NCBI GenBank assembly: GCA_018241185.1 | Contig: JAFEEH010000235.1 | Coordinates: 1 to 35,591 of the forward strand | Length of the DNA stretch: 35,591 bases | Direction: 5' to 3' | DNA from: Pseudomonadota bacterium | GTDB lineage: Bacteria; Pseudomonadota; Gammaproteobacteria; Burkholderiales; Burkholderiaceae_C | In this document: piece after piece, positions 16,442 to 24,389 of the stretch | Layout: each line of letters opens with the position of its first letter | Numbering within the stretch: position 1 is the first letter of the stretch | Translations under genes and position numbers: made by a program | The notes under the pieces: model-generated | Databases searched by the model: none | The model's input: only the letters and a program-made list of their open reading frames with translations | Told to the model about the DNA's origin: nothing

Positions 16442-18214
16442 ATGGCCACGCAAAGGAAACCCGCCGTCGACGCGGTGCTGGTCGGCTTCGGCTGGACCGG
16501 CGCCATCATGGGCACCGAGCTCACCGCCGCCGGCCTGAAAGTGCTGGCATTGGAGCGCGGCGAGCCGCGCGACACGAATCCCGACTTCGCCTACCCGCGC
16601 ATCACCGACGAACTGAGCTACGGCATCCGCGGCAAGCTGTTCCAGCACCTGGCGCGCGAGACGGTCACCATCCGCCACACGCCGGCCGACACCGCCCTGC
16701 CCTACCGCCAGCACGGCTCCTTCCTGCTGGGCAACGGCGTGGGCGGCGCCGGCGTTCACTGGAACGGCCACCACTGGCGCCCGCTGCCCGCCGACCTGCG
16801 GCTGCGCAGCACCTACGAGGAGCGCTACGGAAAGAACTTCATCCCCGAGGGCATGACGATCCAGGACTGGGGCGTGAGCTACGAGGAACTGGAGCCGCAC
16901 TTCGAGCAGTTCGAGAAGATCTGCGGCACCTCGGGCAAGGCCGGCAACCTCGCCGGCCGTATGCAGGCCGGCGGCAACCCGTTCGAAGGCCCGCGCCGCA
17001 GCGACTTCCCCCTGCCGCCGCTGGCGTCACCCAACAGCGCGCTGCTGTTCGCCAAGGCGGCGGCGGAGCTCGGCTACCACCCCTTTCCGCAGGCTGCAGC
17101 CAACGCTTCGCGCCCGTACACCAACCCGCACGGCGTGCAGCTCGGGCCCTGCAACTTCTGCGGCTTCTGCGAGCGCTACGGCTGCTACACCTATGCCAAG
17201 GCCTCGCCGCAGACCACGCTGCTGCCGGTGTTGATGAAGCGGCCGAACTTCGAACTGCGCACGCGCTCGCACGTGATCCGCGTGAACATGGCGACCGACG
17301 GCAAGCGCGCCACCGGCGTGACCTACATCGACGCCCAGGGCAACGAGATCGAGCAGCCGGCCGACCTGGTGGTGATGTGCGCCTACCAGATGCACAACGT
17401 GCGCCTGCTGCTGCTGTCGAAGATCGGCCAGCCCTACGACCCGGTGTCGGGCCAGGGCGTGGTCGGCCGCAACTACGCCTACCAGCTCAACGGCGGGGCC
17501 AGCCTCTTCTTCGACAAGGACCAGCCGATGAATCCCTTCGTCGGTGCCGGGGCGAGCGGTCACGTCATCGACGACTTCGACGGCGACAACTTCGACCATG
17601 GCCCGCTGGGCTTCGTGGGCGGCGCCAGCATCAACTGCATCAACACCGGTGGCCGGCCGATCCAGCAGCTGGCCACGCCGCCAGACGCGCCGACCTGGGG
17701 TGCGGGGTGGAAGAAGGCGGTGAAGGAGAGCTACCTCTTCCAGGCCAGCGTGGGCAGCCAGGGTTCGGTCATGGCCTACCGCGACAACTACCTGGATCTC
17801 GATCCAACCTACAAGGATGCCTACGGCCAGCCGCTGCTGCGCATGACCTTCGACTGGAAGCCCAACGACATCGCGATGACCCAGTTCATCGGCACCAAGG
17901 TCGAGCAGATCGCCAAGGCCATGGGGCCGAAGCGGATGGCGCTGAACTTCATGAAACCCGGTGCGCACTACGACACGCGGCCCTACCAGTCGACCCACAA
18001 CACCGGCGGCGCGGTGATGGGCACCGACCCGTCGACCAGCGTGGTGAACCGCTATGCGCAGGTGTGGGACGTTCCGAACGTGTTCGTGATGGGTGCCTGC
18101 CTGTTCCCGCAGAACTTCGGCTACAACCCCACGGCCATGGTGGCGGGCATTGCCTACTGGGCCGCCGCCGCCATCCGCGAGCGCTACCTGCAGCAGCCGG
18201 GAGCGCTGGCATGA
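16442..18214 (+). CDS. GMC-family FAD dehydrogenase with Cys cluster (gluconate/glucose dehydrogenase-like catalytic subunit)
   Basis: 590 residues. The FAD-binding Rossmann motif G15-F-G-W-T-G20 is near the N-terminus, and the C-terminal active-site region reads 'YQSTHNTGGAVMG' followed by 'FPQNFGYNPTAMVAGIAYWA'. It has no signal peptide of its own. A cysteine cluster C237-x2-C240-x2-C243-x4-C248 ('GPCNFCGFCERYGC') corresponds to the region that binds a [3Fe-4S] cluster in FAD glucose/fructose dehydrogenases and relays electrons to the cytochrome subunit. Predicted role is periplasmic oxidation of an alcohol, aldose or aldonic acid. Its last four bases overlap the start of the triheme cytochrome (ATGA). 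The substrate cannot be read from sequence; the catabolic neighbours suggest it need not be a sugar. Confidence 0.93.
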   Translation: MATQRKPAVDAVLVGFGWTGAIMGTELTAAGLKVLALERGEPRDTNPDFAYPRITDELSYGIRGKLFQHLARETVTIRHTPADTALPYRQHGSFLLGNGVGGAGVHWNGHHWRPLPADLRLRSTYEERYGKNFIPEGMTIQDWGVSYEELEPHFEQFEKICGTSGKAGNLAGRMQAGGNPFEGPRRSDFPLPPLASPNSALLFAKAAAELGYHPFPQAAANASRPYTNPHGVQLGPCNFCGFCERYGCYTYAKASPQTTLLPVLMKRPNFELRTRSHVIRVNMATDGKRATGVTYIDAQGNEIEQPADLVVMCAYQMHNVRLLLLSKIGQPYDPVSGQGVVGRNYAYQLNGGASLFFDKDQPMNPFVGAGASGHVIDDFDGDNFDHGPLGFVGGASINCINTGGRPIQQLATPPDAPTWGAGWKKAVKESYLFQASVGSQGSVMAYRDNYLDLDPTYKDAYGQPLLRMTFDWKPNDIAMTQFIGTKVEQIAKAMGPKRMALNFMKPGAHYDTRPYQSTHNTGGAVMGTDPSTSVVNRYAQVWDVPNVFVMGACLFPQNFGYNPTAMVAGIAYWAAAAIRERYLQQPGALA

Positions 18215-19653
18215 AGCGGGCACGCGCCAATGCGCCCCAGCGCTTGCCCATCCGAGCGGCAGCGGGTGCGGCGCTCGTGGTCGGCATGGGCCTGCTGAGC
18301 GCCTGGGCCTTCGCACAGCGCACCGAGGGTTCGGCAGGCGCGGCGGCCGCGCCGGCGGCACCGGGTGTGGCCGCTGCCGGCGGCGCACCGGGCCCGAGCG
18401 CCGATCCGCTGGTGGAACGCGGCCGCTACCTCGCGCGCGTGGCCGATTGCGTGAGCTGCCACACCGCACCCGGTGGCGCACCTTTTGCGGGCGGCCTGCC
18501 GATGAAGACGCCCTTCGGGACCATCGTCTCCACCAACATCACGCCTGACAGGAACGCCGGCATCGGCACGTACAGCGAGGCCGACTTCGCACGCGCGCTG
18601 CGGCAGGGGGTCGCGGCGGACGGGCACCATCTCTACCCGGCGATGCCCTACCCGTCCTTCGCACGGACGACCGACGCCGACATCCGGGCGCTCTATGCCT
18701 TCTTCCAGAAAGGCGTGGAGCCGGTCGCGACGCGCCCCACGCCGACCGACCTGCCTTTTCCCTTCAGCATCCGAGGGCTGATGGTCTTCTGGAACTGGCT
18801 GTATCTGGACTCAGCGCCGTACGCGCAGCAGGCGGCGCAAAGCGCCGAATGGAACCGCGGCGCGTACCTGGTGCAGGGCCTGGGCCACTGCGGCGACTGC
18901 CATACGCCCCGCAGCCGCCTGGGCGGCGTGAAGGCGGCCAACGAGCGCGATGGCGACCCCTTCCTGGCTGGCGCGCTGGTCGACGGCTGGTATGCCCAGC
19001 CCCTGCGCCACACCGACCGGCCCGGCGCGGTGCAATGGCGCACGCAGGACATCGTCGAGTACCTGCAGACCGGCCGCACGGCGCAGACGGCCGCTTTCGG
19101 CCCCATGGTGCAGGTGGTGGAGAACAGCACCCAGCACATGACGGCCGAGGACCTGAAGGCCATCGCGGTCTACCTGCAGTCGGTGGGCGCCCCTGCGCCT
19201 GGCGCCACGGCCGGCCCGGCCTCCCCCTCCGCCTTGCGTGCTGCGGCGACGGACACGCCCGAGGCCAAGAAGCTGCGCGACGGCCAGGTGGACGGCGTGC
19301 CGGGCTCGATGGTCTACCTCAACAACTGCAGTGCCTGCCACCGCTCGAGCGGCGTGGGCTGGGACAACACCTTCCCGGCACTCGCCGGCAACAGCGTCGT
19401 GAACGCCAAGGACCCCACCTCGCTGATCCGCCTCGTGCTGGGCGGTTCGGCCATGCCGAGCACCGCCCGGTCGCCCGCTGCGATCGCGATGCCCGCCTTC
19501 GGCTGGCGGCTGAGCGATGCCGACGTGGCCGAAGTGCTGAGCTTTGCAAGGCGCAGCTGGGGCAACCGCGCCGATGCGGTGACGGCCGCGCAGGTGGCCG
19601 CGGTGCGCAAGACGGCCCAGGCCCCGGCCGAACCCACGTCGCCGGCGCGCTGA
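18211..19653 (+). CDS. Triheme cytochrome c, electron-acceptor subunit of the GMC dehydrogenase
   Basis: 480 residues. A Sec signal (about 1-36) and an Ala/Gly/Pro linker precede three c-type heme sites: C80-V-S-C83-H84, C227-G-D-C230-H231 and C373-S-A-C376-H377. The three-domain layout and length match the membrane-associated cytochrome subunit of gluconate, sorbitol and FAD-glucose dehydrogenases, which passes electrons to ubiquinone or a terminal oxidase. It overlaps the flavoprotein stop by four bases, so expression is coupled. It is the last gene of the plus-strand cluster, followed by a 71-bp repeat and a convergent LysR gene. Confidence 0.94.
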   Translation: MKRARANAPQRLPIRAAAGAALVVGMGLLSAWAFAQRTEGSAGAAAAPAAPGVAAAGGAPGPSADPLVERGRYLARVADCVSCHTAPGGAPFAGGLPMKTPFGTIVSTNITPDRNAGIGTYSEADFARALRQGVAADGHHLYPAMPYPSFARTTDADIRALYAFFQKGVEPVATRPTPTDLPFPFSIRGLMVFWNWLYLDSAPYAQQAAQSAEWNRGAYLVQGLGHCGDCHTPRSRLGGVKAANERDGDPFLAGALVDGWYAQPLRHTDRPGAVQWRTQDIVEYLQTGRTAQTAAFGPMVQVVENSTQHMTAEDLKAIAVYLQSVGAPAPGATAGPASPSALRAAATDTPEAKKLRDGQVDGVPGSMVYLNNCSACHRSSGVGWDNTFPALAGNSVVNAKDPTSLIRLVLGGSAMPSTARSPAAIAMPAFGWRLSDADVAEVLSFARRSWGNRADAVTAAQVAAVRKTAQAPAEPTSPAR

Positions 19654-19703
19654 CACGAGCGCCGGCGCGACCACGGCAGCGCCTCTCCAAGGTCCGGTCG
19701 GGA

Positions 19704-19774
19704 GATCGTCACGTTCGTGACAAATTCGACCGGAACGCCCGGCTGGCGGGCGCTGGCGGCCGATTGCACTTTGC
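19704..19774. repeat. 71-bp two-hairpin intergenic repeat, copy 3
   Basis: Same length and architecture as copies 1 and 2: first dyad GTCAC-GTTC-GTGAC, GC stem CGCCCG-GCTGG-CGGGCG, and an identical 17-base tail GGCCGATTGCACTTTGC. It lies between two convergent stop codons (cytochrome c, 19653; LysR, 19835). The tail end points to the minus-strand LysR gene, 60 bases past its stop. Confidence 0.85.
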
Positions 19775-19834
19775 CGTTTTCAGGCCCGCCAGTCGCGGCG
19801 TACCTGCAGACGTGGCGCCGAGCGCGCCGACGAC

Positions 19835-20743
19835 TCAGGACGAGCGCGGCAGCAGCGCCGGCACCAGCGGCCGCTTCAACCGGTCGCGCCACCACTGCAG
19901 CGCGCGGCCTTCGGCGCCGGTCTTCCAGGCCAGCCAGAAGGATTCGGGCGGACGCTCCTCTTCGGTCTTCAATGGCACCAGGCTGCCGCGCGCCAGGTCG
20001 GCCTCGATGCAGGCGCGCGGCAGGAAGCCGTGGCCCAGGCCGCTGCGCTGGCAGGCGATCTTGGCGGCCATGGTCGGCACGGTGATGCGCGACTGGCCCG
20101 CCAGCAGGCCGACGGTGCGTTCCGACAAGGCGCGCGCGGTGTCGCCGACCACGATCGCGTTGTGTTCCATGAGGTCGCTGCGTCGCAGCGCGCGGCGCAT
20201 GCGGGCCAGCGGGTGCTGCGGCGCCACGCAGAACACGAACTCCAGCGTGCCGGCCATGAAGGCCTGGTAGCCGCCGCCGACCGGCCCCTCGCCGGCCGCG
20301 ATGACGATGTCGGCACGCCCGTCGCGCAAGGCCTCCCACGTGCCGGTGAGCGCCTCGCAGCCGATGCGCAGGCGCGTGCCGCAGCGCAGGGCCTCGAAGG
20401 CCGCGATGTCATCCATGAGCGCATCGGTGGGCACGAGCGAGTCGTGCACCAGCCGCAGTTCGGCCTCGTAGCCGGTCGCGACCTGGCGCATGCGCGATTC
20501 CAGCGCGCCGGCGGCGGTGAGCAGCCAGCGTCCCTCGTCCAGCATCTCGCGCCCCGCCGCGGTCAGCGACACGCGGGGACCGTGGCGCTCGAACAGGCGC
20601 AGGCCCAGTTGCTCCTCGAGCTTGGCCACGGCATAGGACACCGTCGAGGGCACCCGGTTCAGCCGCGCCGCCGCACCCGCAAAAGAGCCGTGCAGGGCGA
20701 TGGCATCGACCAGTTCGATGGCGTCGAGGGTCAGCTTGAGCAT
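19835..20743 (-). CDS. LysR-family regulator, YhaJ-like
   Basis: 302 residues. The N-terminal DNA-binding domain ('LVDAIALHGSFAGAAARLNR', then 'VPSTVSYAVAKLEEQLGLRL') and effector domain ('LTGTWEALRDGRADIVIAAG', 'AIVVGDTAR') closely resemble E. coli YhaJ as I remember it. YhaJ has been linked to sensing of nitroaromatic/quinone-type compounds. The start codon is at 20741-20743, only 20 bases from a 21-bp palindrome containing T-N11-A (20764-20784). The gene is divergent from the five-gene hydrolase/efflux operon, so it most likely controls that operon and itself. The short distance from operator to start codon favours autorepression. Length is normal for the family. Confidence 0.92.
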   Translation of the reverse strand: MLKLTLDAIELVDAIALHGSFAGAAARLNRVPSTVSYAVAKLEEQLGLRLFERHGPRVSLTAAGREMLDEGRWLLTAAGALESRMRQVATGYEAELRLVHDSLVPTDALMDDIAAFEALRCGTRLRIGCEALTGTWEALRDGRADIVIAAGEGPVGGGYQAFMAGTLEFVFCVAPQHPLARMRRALRRSDLMEHNAIVVGDTARALSERTVGLLAGQSRITVPTMAAKIACQRSGLGHGFLPRACIEADLARGSLVPLKTEEERPPESFWLAWKTGAEGRALQWWRDRLKRPLVPALLPRSS

Positions 20744-20763
20744 GTGCGATTGCCTGTTTATTG

Positions 20764-20784
20764 ATCATCGAAATATTCGATGAT
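20764..20784. promoter_or_regulatory. LysR operator candidate (21-bp palindrome with T-N11-A core)
   Basis: Nine-base arms ATCATCGAA (20764-20772) and TTCGATGAT (20776-20784) around the spacer ATA. The core from T20768 to A20780 fits the LysR-type T-N11-A motif. A further matching half-site TTCGATGA is at 20901-20908, and a weaker one (TTCATCGG, read in reverse) is near 20803-20810. Such a high-affinity dyad plus distal half-site layout is typical of LysR recall/activation sites. Confidence 0.7.
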
Positions 20785-21049
20785 AAGTAGCCCAAAATTT
20801 CGTTCATCGGCGCCATTCGGCCAGCGAAGATTCGCTCCGGTTCATCAAGACCAAGAGCGAAATTCCCCAAGCCAACCGCCTGTTCGCGATTGTGAATGAA
20901 TTCGATGAATCGCAGGACCACTTGCACGTCGTTGCCGCTTCGGCGGCGGCAAATGTGCAAAGCAGCCCACCAATCGACAAGACAGCCCGCCCCGCTCTTT
21001 CGCAGCATCCACGGCCACCGCCATCAGCACCCAACAAGGAGTCCTCCCC
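20785..21049. other. A+T-richer divergent leader region upstream of the hydrolase operon
   Basis: Together with the operator this forms a 306-base gap between the LysR gene and the hydrolase gene. It is less GC-rich than its neighbours, contains extra operator half-sites, and ends with a strong AAGGAG (21036-21041) for the hydrolase. Frames on both strands stay open for some distance and read protein-like, but no start codon with a ribosome site was found, so I do not call a gene. No transcription terminator or riboswitch was recognised. Confidence 0.4.
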
Positions 21050-21703
21050 ATGTCCATCCAGGCCACCCCCGTCCCCGGCGCCACCCTTCTCAAGCCGCAG
21101 GACCACACGCTCGTCATGATCGACTTCCAGTCGCAGATGGCCTTCGCGACGAAGTCGATCGACGCCACTCTGCTGCGCAACAACGCGGCGCTGGTCGCTC
21201 AGGCGGCGGCGGGCTTCGGCGTGTCGACGATCCTCACGACCGTCGCCGAGAAGAGCTTCTCGGGCCCCATGTTCAGCGAGATCACCGAGGCCTTCCCTGG
21301 CCAGGCGATGCTCGACCGCACCTCGATGAACACCTGGGAGGACGCCGCCGTCATCGCCCGCATCAACGAGATCGGCAAGCCGCGCCTCGTGCTCGCGGGC
21401 CTGTGGACGAGCGTGTGCATCGTCGGCCCCGCCCTGTCGGCGATCGACCAGGGCTTCGAGGTGTACGTGATCGCCGACGCCTGCGGCGACGTGTCGAGCG
21501 AGGCGCACGACCGCGCCATGGACCGCATGGTGCAGGCCGGCGCACGGCCGATGACCTCGCTGCAGTACCTGCTCGAACTGCAGCGCGACTGGGCCCGCAC
21601 CGAAACCTACGACCTCACCACCGGCATCGCGCGCCGCTGGGGTGGCGCCTACGGCCTGGGCGTGACCTACGCCAAGACGATGTTCGACGCCCACGAAGGC
21701 TGA
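21050..21703 (+). CDS. YcaC-like isochorismatase-family cysteine hydrolase
   Basis: 217 residues, cytoplasmic. Isochorismatase-fold signatures: catalytic Asp D25 in 'TLVMIDFQSQM' and nucleophile C123 in 'LVLAGLWTSVCIVGPALSAI'. The whole protein follows the YcaC pattern ('NAALVAQAAAGFGVSTILTT', 'AMLDRTSMNTWED', 'DRMVQAGARPMTSLQYLLEL'). The position usually held by the catalytic lysine reads Arg (R90), as I believe is also the case in YcaC-type members; this is from memory. YcaC substrates are not established; relatives hydrolyse amides, N-carbamoyl compounds or isochorismate-like ethers. A strong ribosome site (AAGGAG, 21036-21041) marks it as first gene of the operon, with XapX 18 bases downstream. 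Confidence 0.92.
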   Translation: MSIQATPVPGATLLKPQDHTLVMIDFQSQMAFATKSIDATLLRNNAALVAQAAAGFGVSTILTTVAEKSFSGPMFSEITEAFPGQAMLDRTSMNTWEDAAVIARINEIGKPRLVLAGLWTSVCIVGPALSAIDQGFEVYVIADACGDVSSEAHDRAMDRMVQAGARPMTSLQYLLELQRDWARTETYDLTTGIARRWGGAYGLGVTYAKTMFDAHEG

Positions 21704-21721
21704 AGCAGGCACGCGGCACCC

Positions 21722-22006
21722 ATGAAGCCCTACGTCCTGGCACTCGCGCTCGGCCTGCTGGTCGGCGTGATCTACGGCCTGTTCCAGGTGCGCTCGCCGG
21801 CGCCGCCGGTGATCGCACTGGTCGGGCTGCTCGGCATCCTGGCCGGCGAGCAGATCCCGCCACTGCTGCGGCAATGGTTCCGGCCCGAAGCGCATGCCAC
21901 CTCGTGGCTGCACGAGCAGGTCAAGCCGCATGTGTTCGGCGAACTGCCGCAGTGCGCGAAGAAGCCGTCCGCCCGCGCGGCCGCAGCGCCGGGGCAGGAC
22001 GCATGA
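21722..22006 (+). CDS. XapX-domain small membrane protein
   Basis: 94 residues. Two hydrophobic helices (about 3-22, 'PYVLALALGLLVGVIYGLFQ', and 27-45, 'PPVIALVGLLGILAGEQIPP') form the XapX domain, followed by a polar ~45-residue tail with one cysteine ('LPQCAKKPS'). XapX proteins are small inner-membrane proteins of unknown biochemical role, often encoded next to xanthosine/nucleoside or hydrolase genes. It sits 18 bases after the YcaC-like gene and overlaps the amidohydrolase start by four bases (ATGA), so its translation is coupled to both. A role as accessory in substrate passage is an inference from context only. Confidence 0.85.
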   Translation: MKPYVLALALGLLVGVIYGLFQVRSPAPPVIALVGLLGILAGEQIPPLLRQWFRPEAHATSWLHEQVKPHVFGELPQCAKKPSARAAAAPGQDA

Positions 22007-23994
22007 CCACCGAAGTCGACGACGGCCGCCGCCGCCTGGTCCTCGGCGCCCTGGGCGCCGCGGCCGGCGGCGCCGCGGCCCAGACCCACCCCACCAGGAG
22101 CACCCCCATGACCGACGCCGCCACCCCCGAACTGATCCTGCACAACGGCCGGTTCACCACGCTGGACCGCAGCAACCCCACCGCCAGTGCCGTCGCCATC
22201 GCCGACGGCCGCTTCCTGAAGGTGGGCCGCAGCGAGGACATCCTGCCGCTGGCCGGCGCGCGCACCCGCGTGGTCGACCTGCAGGGCCGCAGCGTGCTGC
22301 CGGGCCTGATCGACAACCATCTGCACATCATCCGCGGCGGGCTGAACTTCAACCTCGAGCTGCGCTGGGACGGCGTGCGCAGCCTGGCCGATGCGATGGC
22401 CATGCTGCGCCAGCAGGTGGCGATCACGCCCGCGCCGCAGTGGGTGCGCGTGGTGGGCGGCTTCACCGAGCACCAGTTCGCCGAGAAGCGGCTGCCGACC
22501 ATCGAGGAGCTGAACGCCGTCGCACCCGACACGCCGGTCTTCATCCTGCACCTGTACGACCGTGCCCTGCTCAACGGCGCCGCGCTGCGCGCCGTCGGCT
22601 ACGGCAAGGACACGACGGCGCCTCCAGGCGGCGAGATCGTGCGCGACGGCGCCGGCAACCCGACCGGGCTGCTGCTGGCCAAGCCCAATGCGGCCATCCT
22701 CTACGCCACGCTGGCCAAGGGGCCGAAGCTGCCGCCCGAGTACCAGCTCAACTCCACGCGCCACTTCATGCGCGAGCTCAACCGGCTGGGCGTCACCGGC
22801 GCCATCGATGCCGGCGGCGGCTTCCAGAACTACCCGGAGGACTACCAGGTCATCCAGCAGCTCGCCGATGCCGGCCAGCTCACCATCCGCCTGGCCTACA
22901 ACCTCTTCACGCAGAAGCCCAAGCAGGAGAAGCAGGACTTCCTGAACTGGACGGCGAGCTCGAAGTACAAGCAGGGCGACGACTACTTCCGCCACAACGG
23001 CGCGGGCGAGATGCTCGTCTTCTCGGCCGCCGACTTCGAGGACTTCCGCCAGCCGCGGCCCGACATGCCGGCCGAGATGGAAGGCGAGCTGGAGGAAGTC
23101 GTGCGCGTGCTGGTGCAGAACCGCTGGCCGTGGCGCATGCACGCGACCTACGACGAGACCATCAGCCGCTCGCTCGACGTGTTCGAGAAGGTCAACCGCG
23201 ACACGCCGCTGGCCGGCCTGAACTGGTTCTTCGACCATGCCGAGACGATCTCCGAGCGTTCCATCGACCGCATCGCGGCGCTGGGCGGCGGCGTGGCGGT
23301 GCAGCACCGCATGGCCTACCAGGGCGAGTACTTCGTCGAGCGCTACGGCCCCGCCGCGGCCGAGGCGACGCCACCGGTCAAACGCATGCTCGACAAGGGC
23401 ATCCACGTGTCGGCCGGGACCGACGCCACGCGGGTGGCCTCGTACAACCCCTGGGTGTCGCTGTCGTGGCTGGTCACCGGCAAGACGGTGGGCGGGCTGC
23501 AGATCACGCCCGAGCGCAACCTGCTCGACCGCGACACCGCCCTGCGCATGTGGACCGAGAAGGTGACCTGGTTCTCCAACGAAGAGGGCCGCAAGGGCCG
23601 CATCGAGGCCGGCCAGCTGGCCGACCTGATCGTGCCCGACCGCGACTTCTTCGCCTGCCCCGAATCCGAGATCGCCGACACCACCTCGCTGCTCACGATG
23701 GTCGGCGGCAAGGTGGTCTACGGTGTCGGCCCCTTCGCGCCGCTGGATGCCGGCGGCCCGCCGCCGGCCATGCCCGACTGGTCGCCGGTGCGCCGCTACG
23801 GTGGCTACAGCGCCTGGGGCCGCGAGGGCGCGCCGCTGCAGACCACGCTGCGCCGCGCCGCCCAGGCCTGTGCCTGCGCGACGAGCTGCAACGTGCACGG
23901 CCACGCGCATGCCAGCGCCTGGGGCAGCCGGCTGCCGGTGCCCGATCTCAAGAGCTTCTGGGGCGCGCTGGGTTGCGCCTGCTGGGCGGTCTGA
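22003..23994 (+). CDS. YtcJ-like amidohydrolase (amidohydrolase 3 family) with N-terminal Tat-like leader
   Basis: 663 residues. The metal-dependent amidohydrolase barrel starts around residue 43 ('ELILHNGRFTTLD') with metal ligands H106 and H108 in 'GLIDNHLHI' and a late Asp in 'VSAGTDATRVASYNPW'. The C-terminus has the 'EGRKGRIEAGQLADLIVPDR' composite-domain signature. The first 35 residues ('DGRRRLVLGALGAAAGGAAA') look like a twin-arginine leader. However, a second in-frame ATG at 22108 has its own strong AGGAG (22096-22100), so exported and cytoplasmic forms are both possible. The last 44 residues are Cys/His-rich (C623, C625, C629, H632, H634, H636, C658, C660), suggesting an extra metal site. 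YtcJ-type enzymes hydrolyse amides, formamides or lactams; the substrate here is unknown. Confidence 0.9.
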   Translation: MTTEVDDGRRRLVLGALGAAAGGAAAQTHPTRSTPMTDAATPELILHNGRFTTLDRSNPTASAVAIADGRFLKVGRSEDILPLAGARTRVVDLQGRSVLPGLIDNHLHIIRGGLNFNLELRWDGVRSLADAMAMLRQQVAITPAPQWVRVVGGFTEHQFAEKRLPTIEELNAVAPDTPVFILHLYDRALLNGAALRAVGYGKDTTAPPGGEIVRDGAGNPTGLLLAKPNAAILYATLAKGPKLPPEYQLNSTRHFMRELNRLGVTGAIDAGGGFQNYPEDYQVIQQLADAGQLTIRLAYNLFTQKPKQEKQDFLNWTASSKYKQGDDYFRHNGAGEMLVFSAADFEDFRQPRPDMPAEMEGELEEVVRVLVQNRWPWRMHATYDETISRSLDVFEKVNRDTPLAGLNWFFDHAETISERSIDRIAALGGGVAVQHRMAYQGEYFVERYGPAAAEATPPVKRMLDKGIHVSAGTDATRVASYNPWVSLSWLVTGKTVGGLQITPERNLLDRDTALRMWTEKVTWFSNEEGRKGRIEAGQLADLIVPDRDFFACPESEIADTTSLLTMVGGKVVYGVGPFAPLDAGGPPPAMPDWSPVRRYGGYSAWGREGAPLQTTLRRAAQACACATSCNVHGHAHASAWGSRLPVPDLKSFWGALGCACWAV

Positions 23995-24389
23995 TGGGCT
24001 GGACGCGATCCCCCTGGGTGTACCGGGCAGCCCTGCTGCTGCTGTGCGCGGCGTACCTGCAAGGCGGCCTGGTCAAGGCCTTCGATTTCGACGGTGCCAT
24101 CGCCGAGATGGTGCATTTCGGCCTCGCGCCGGCGGCGCCGCTGGCGGCGGCCGTGATCGTGCTGGAACTGGGCGCGTCGGCGCTGATCCTCAGCGGCCGG
24201 CTGCGCTGGCTCGGCGCGCTGATGCTGGCGGCTTTCACGCTGGGCGCCACCTTCCTGGCGCTGCGCTTCTGGGAGATGCCGCAGCCGCAGCGCTTCGGCG
24301 CGGCCAATGCCTTCTTCGAGCACCTGGGACTGGTGGGCGGCTTCATACTCGTGGCCTGGCTCGACTGGAAGGAACGCACGCATGCCTGA
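23994..24389 (+). CDS. DoxX-like four-helix membrane protein
   Basis: 131 residues with four predicted membrane helices ('WVYRAALLLLCAAYLQGGLV', 'PAAPLAAAVIVLELGASALI', 'LGALMLAAFTLGATFLALRF', 'HLGLVGGFILVAWLDW'). The pattern, including Gly-rich helix one with 'KAFDFDGAIAEM', fits the DoxX/DoxD-like family (named for a thiosulfate:quinone oxidoreductase subunit, but mostly of unknown function, sometimes linked to redox or membrane stress). It overlaps the amidohydrolase stop by one base and the MFS start by eight bases, so it is embedded in the operon. No catalytic residues can be assigned. Confidence 0.85.
   Translation: MGWTRSPWVYRAALLLLCAAYLQGGLVKAFDFDGAIAEMVHFGLAPAAPLAAAVIVLELGASALILSGRLRWLGALMLAAFTLGATFLALRFWEMPQPQRFGAANAFFEHLGLVGGFILVAWLDWKERTHA

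Noticed and set aside
12971-16900. Minus-strand open frame of about 1300 codons opposite the ligase-dehydrogenase cluster
   Set aside because: No domain recognisable; it is antisense to four genes with strong family motifs.
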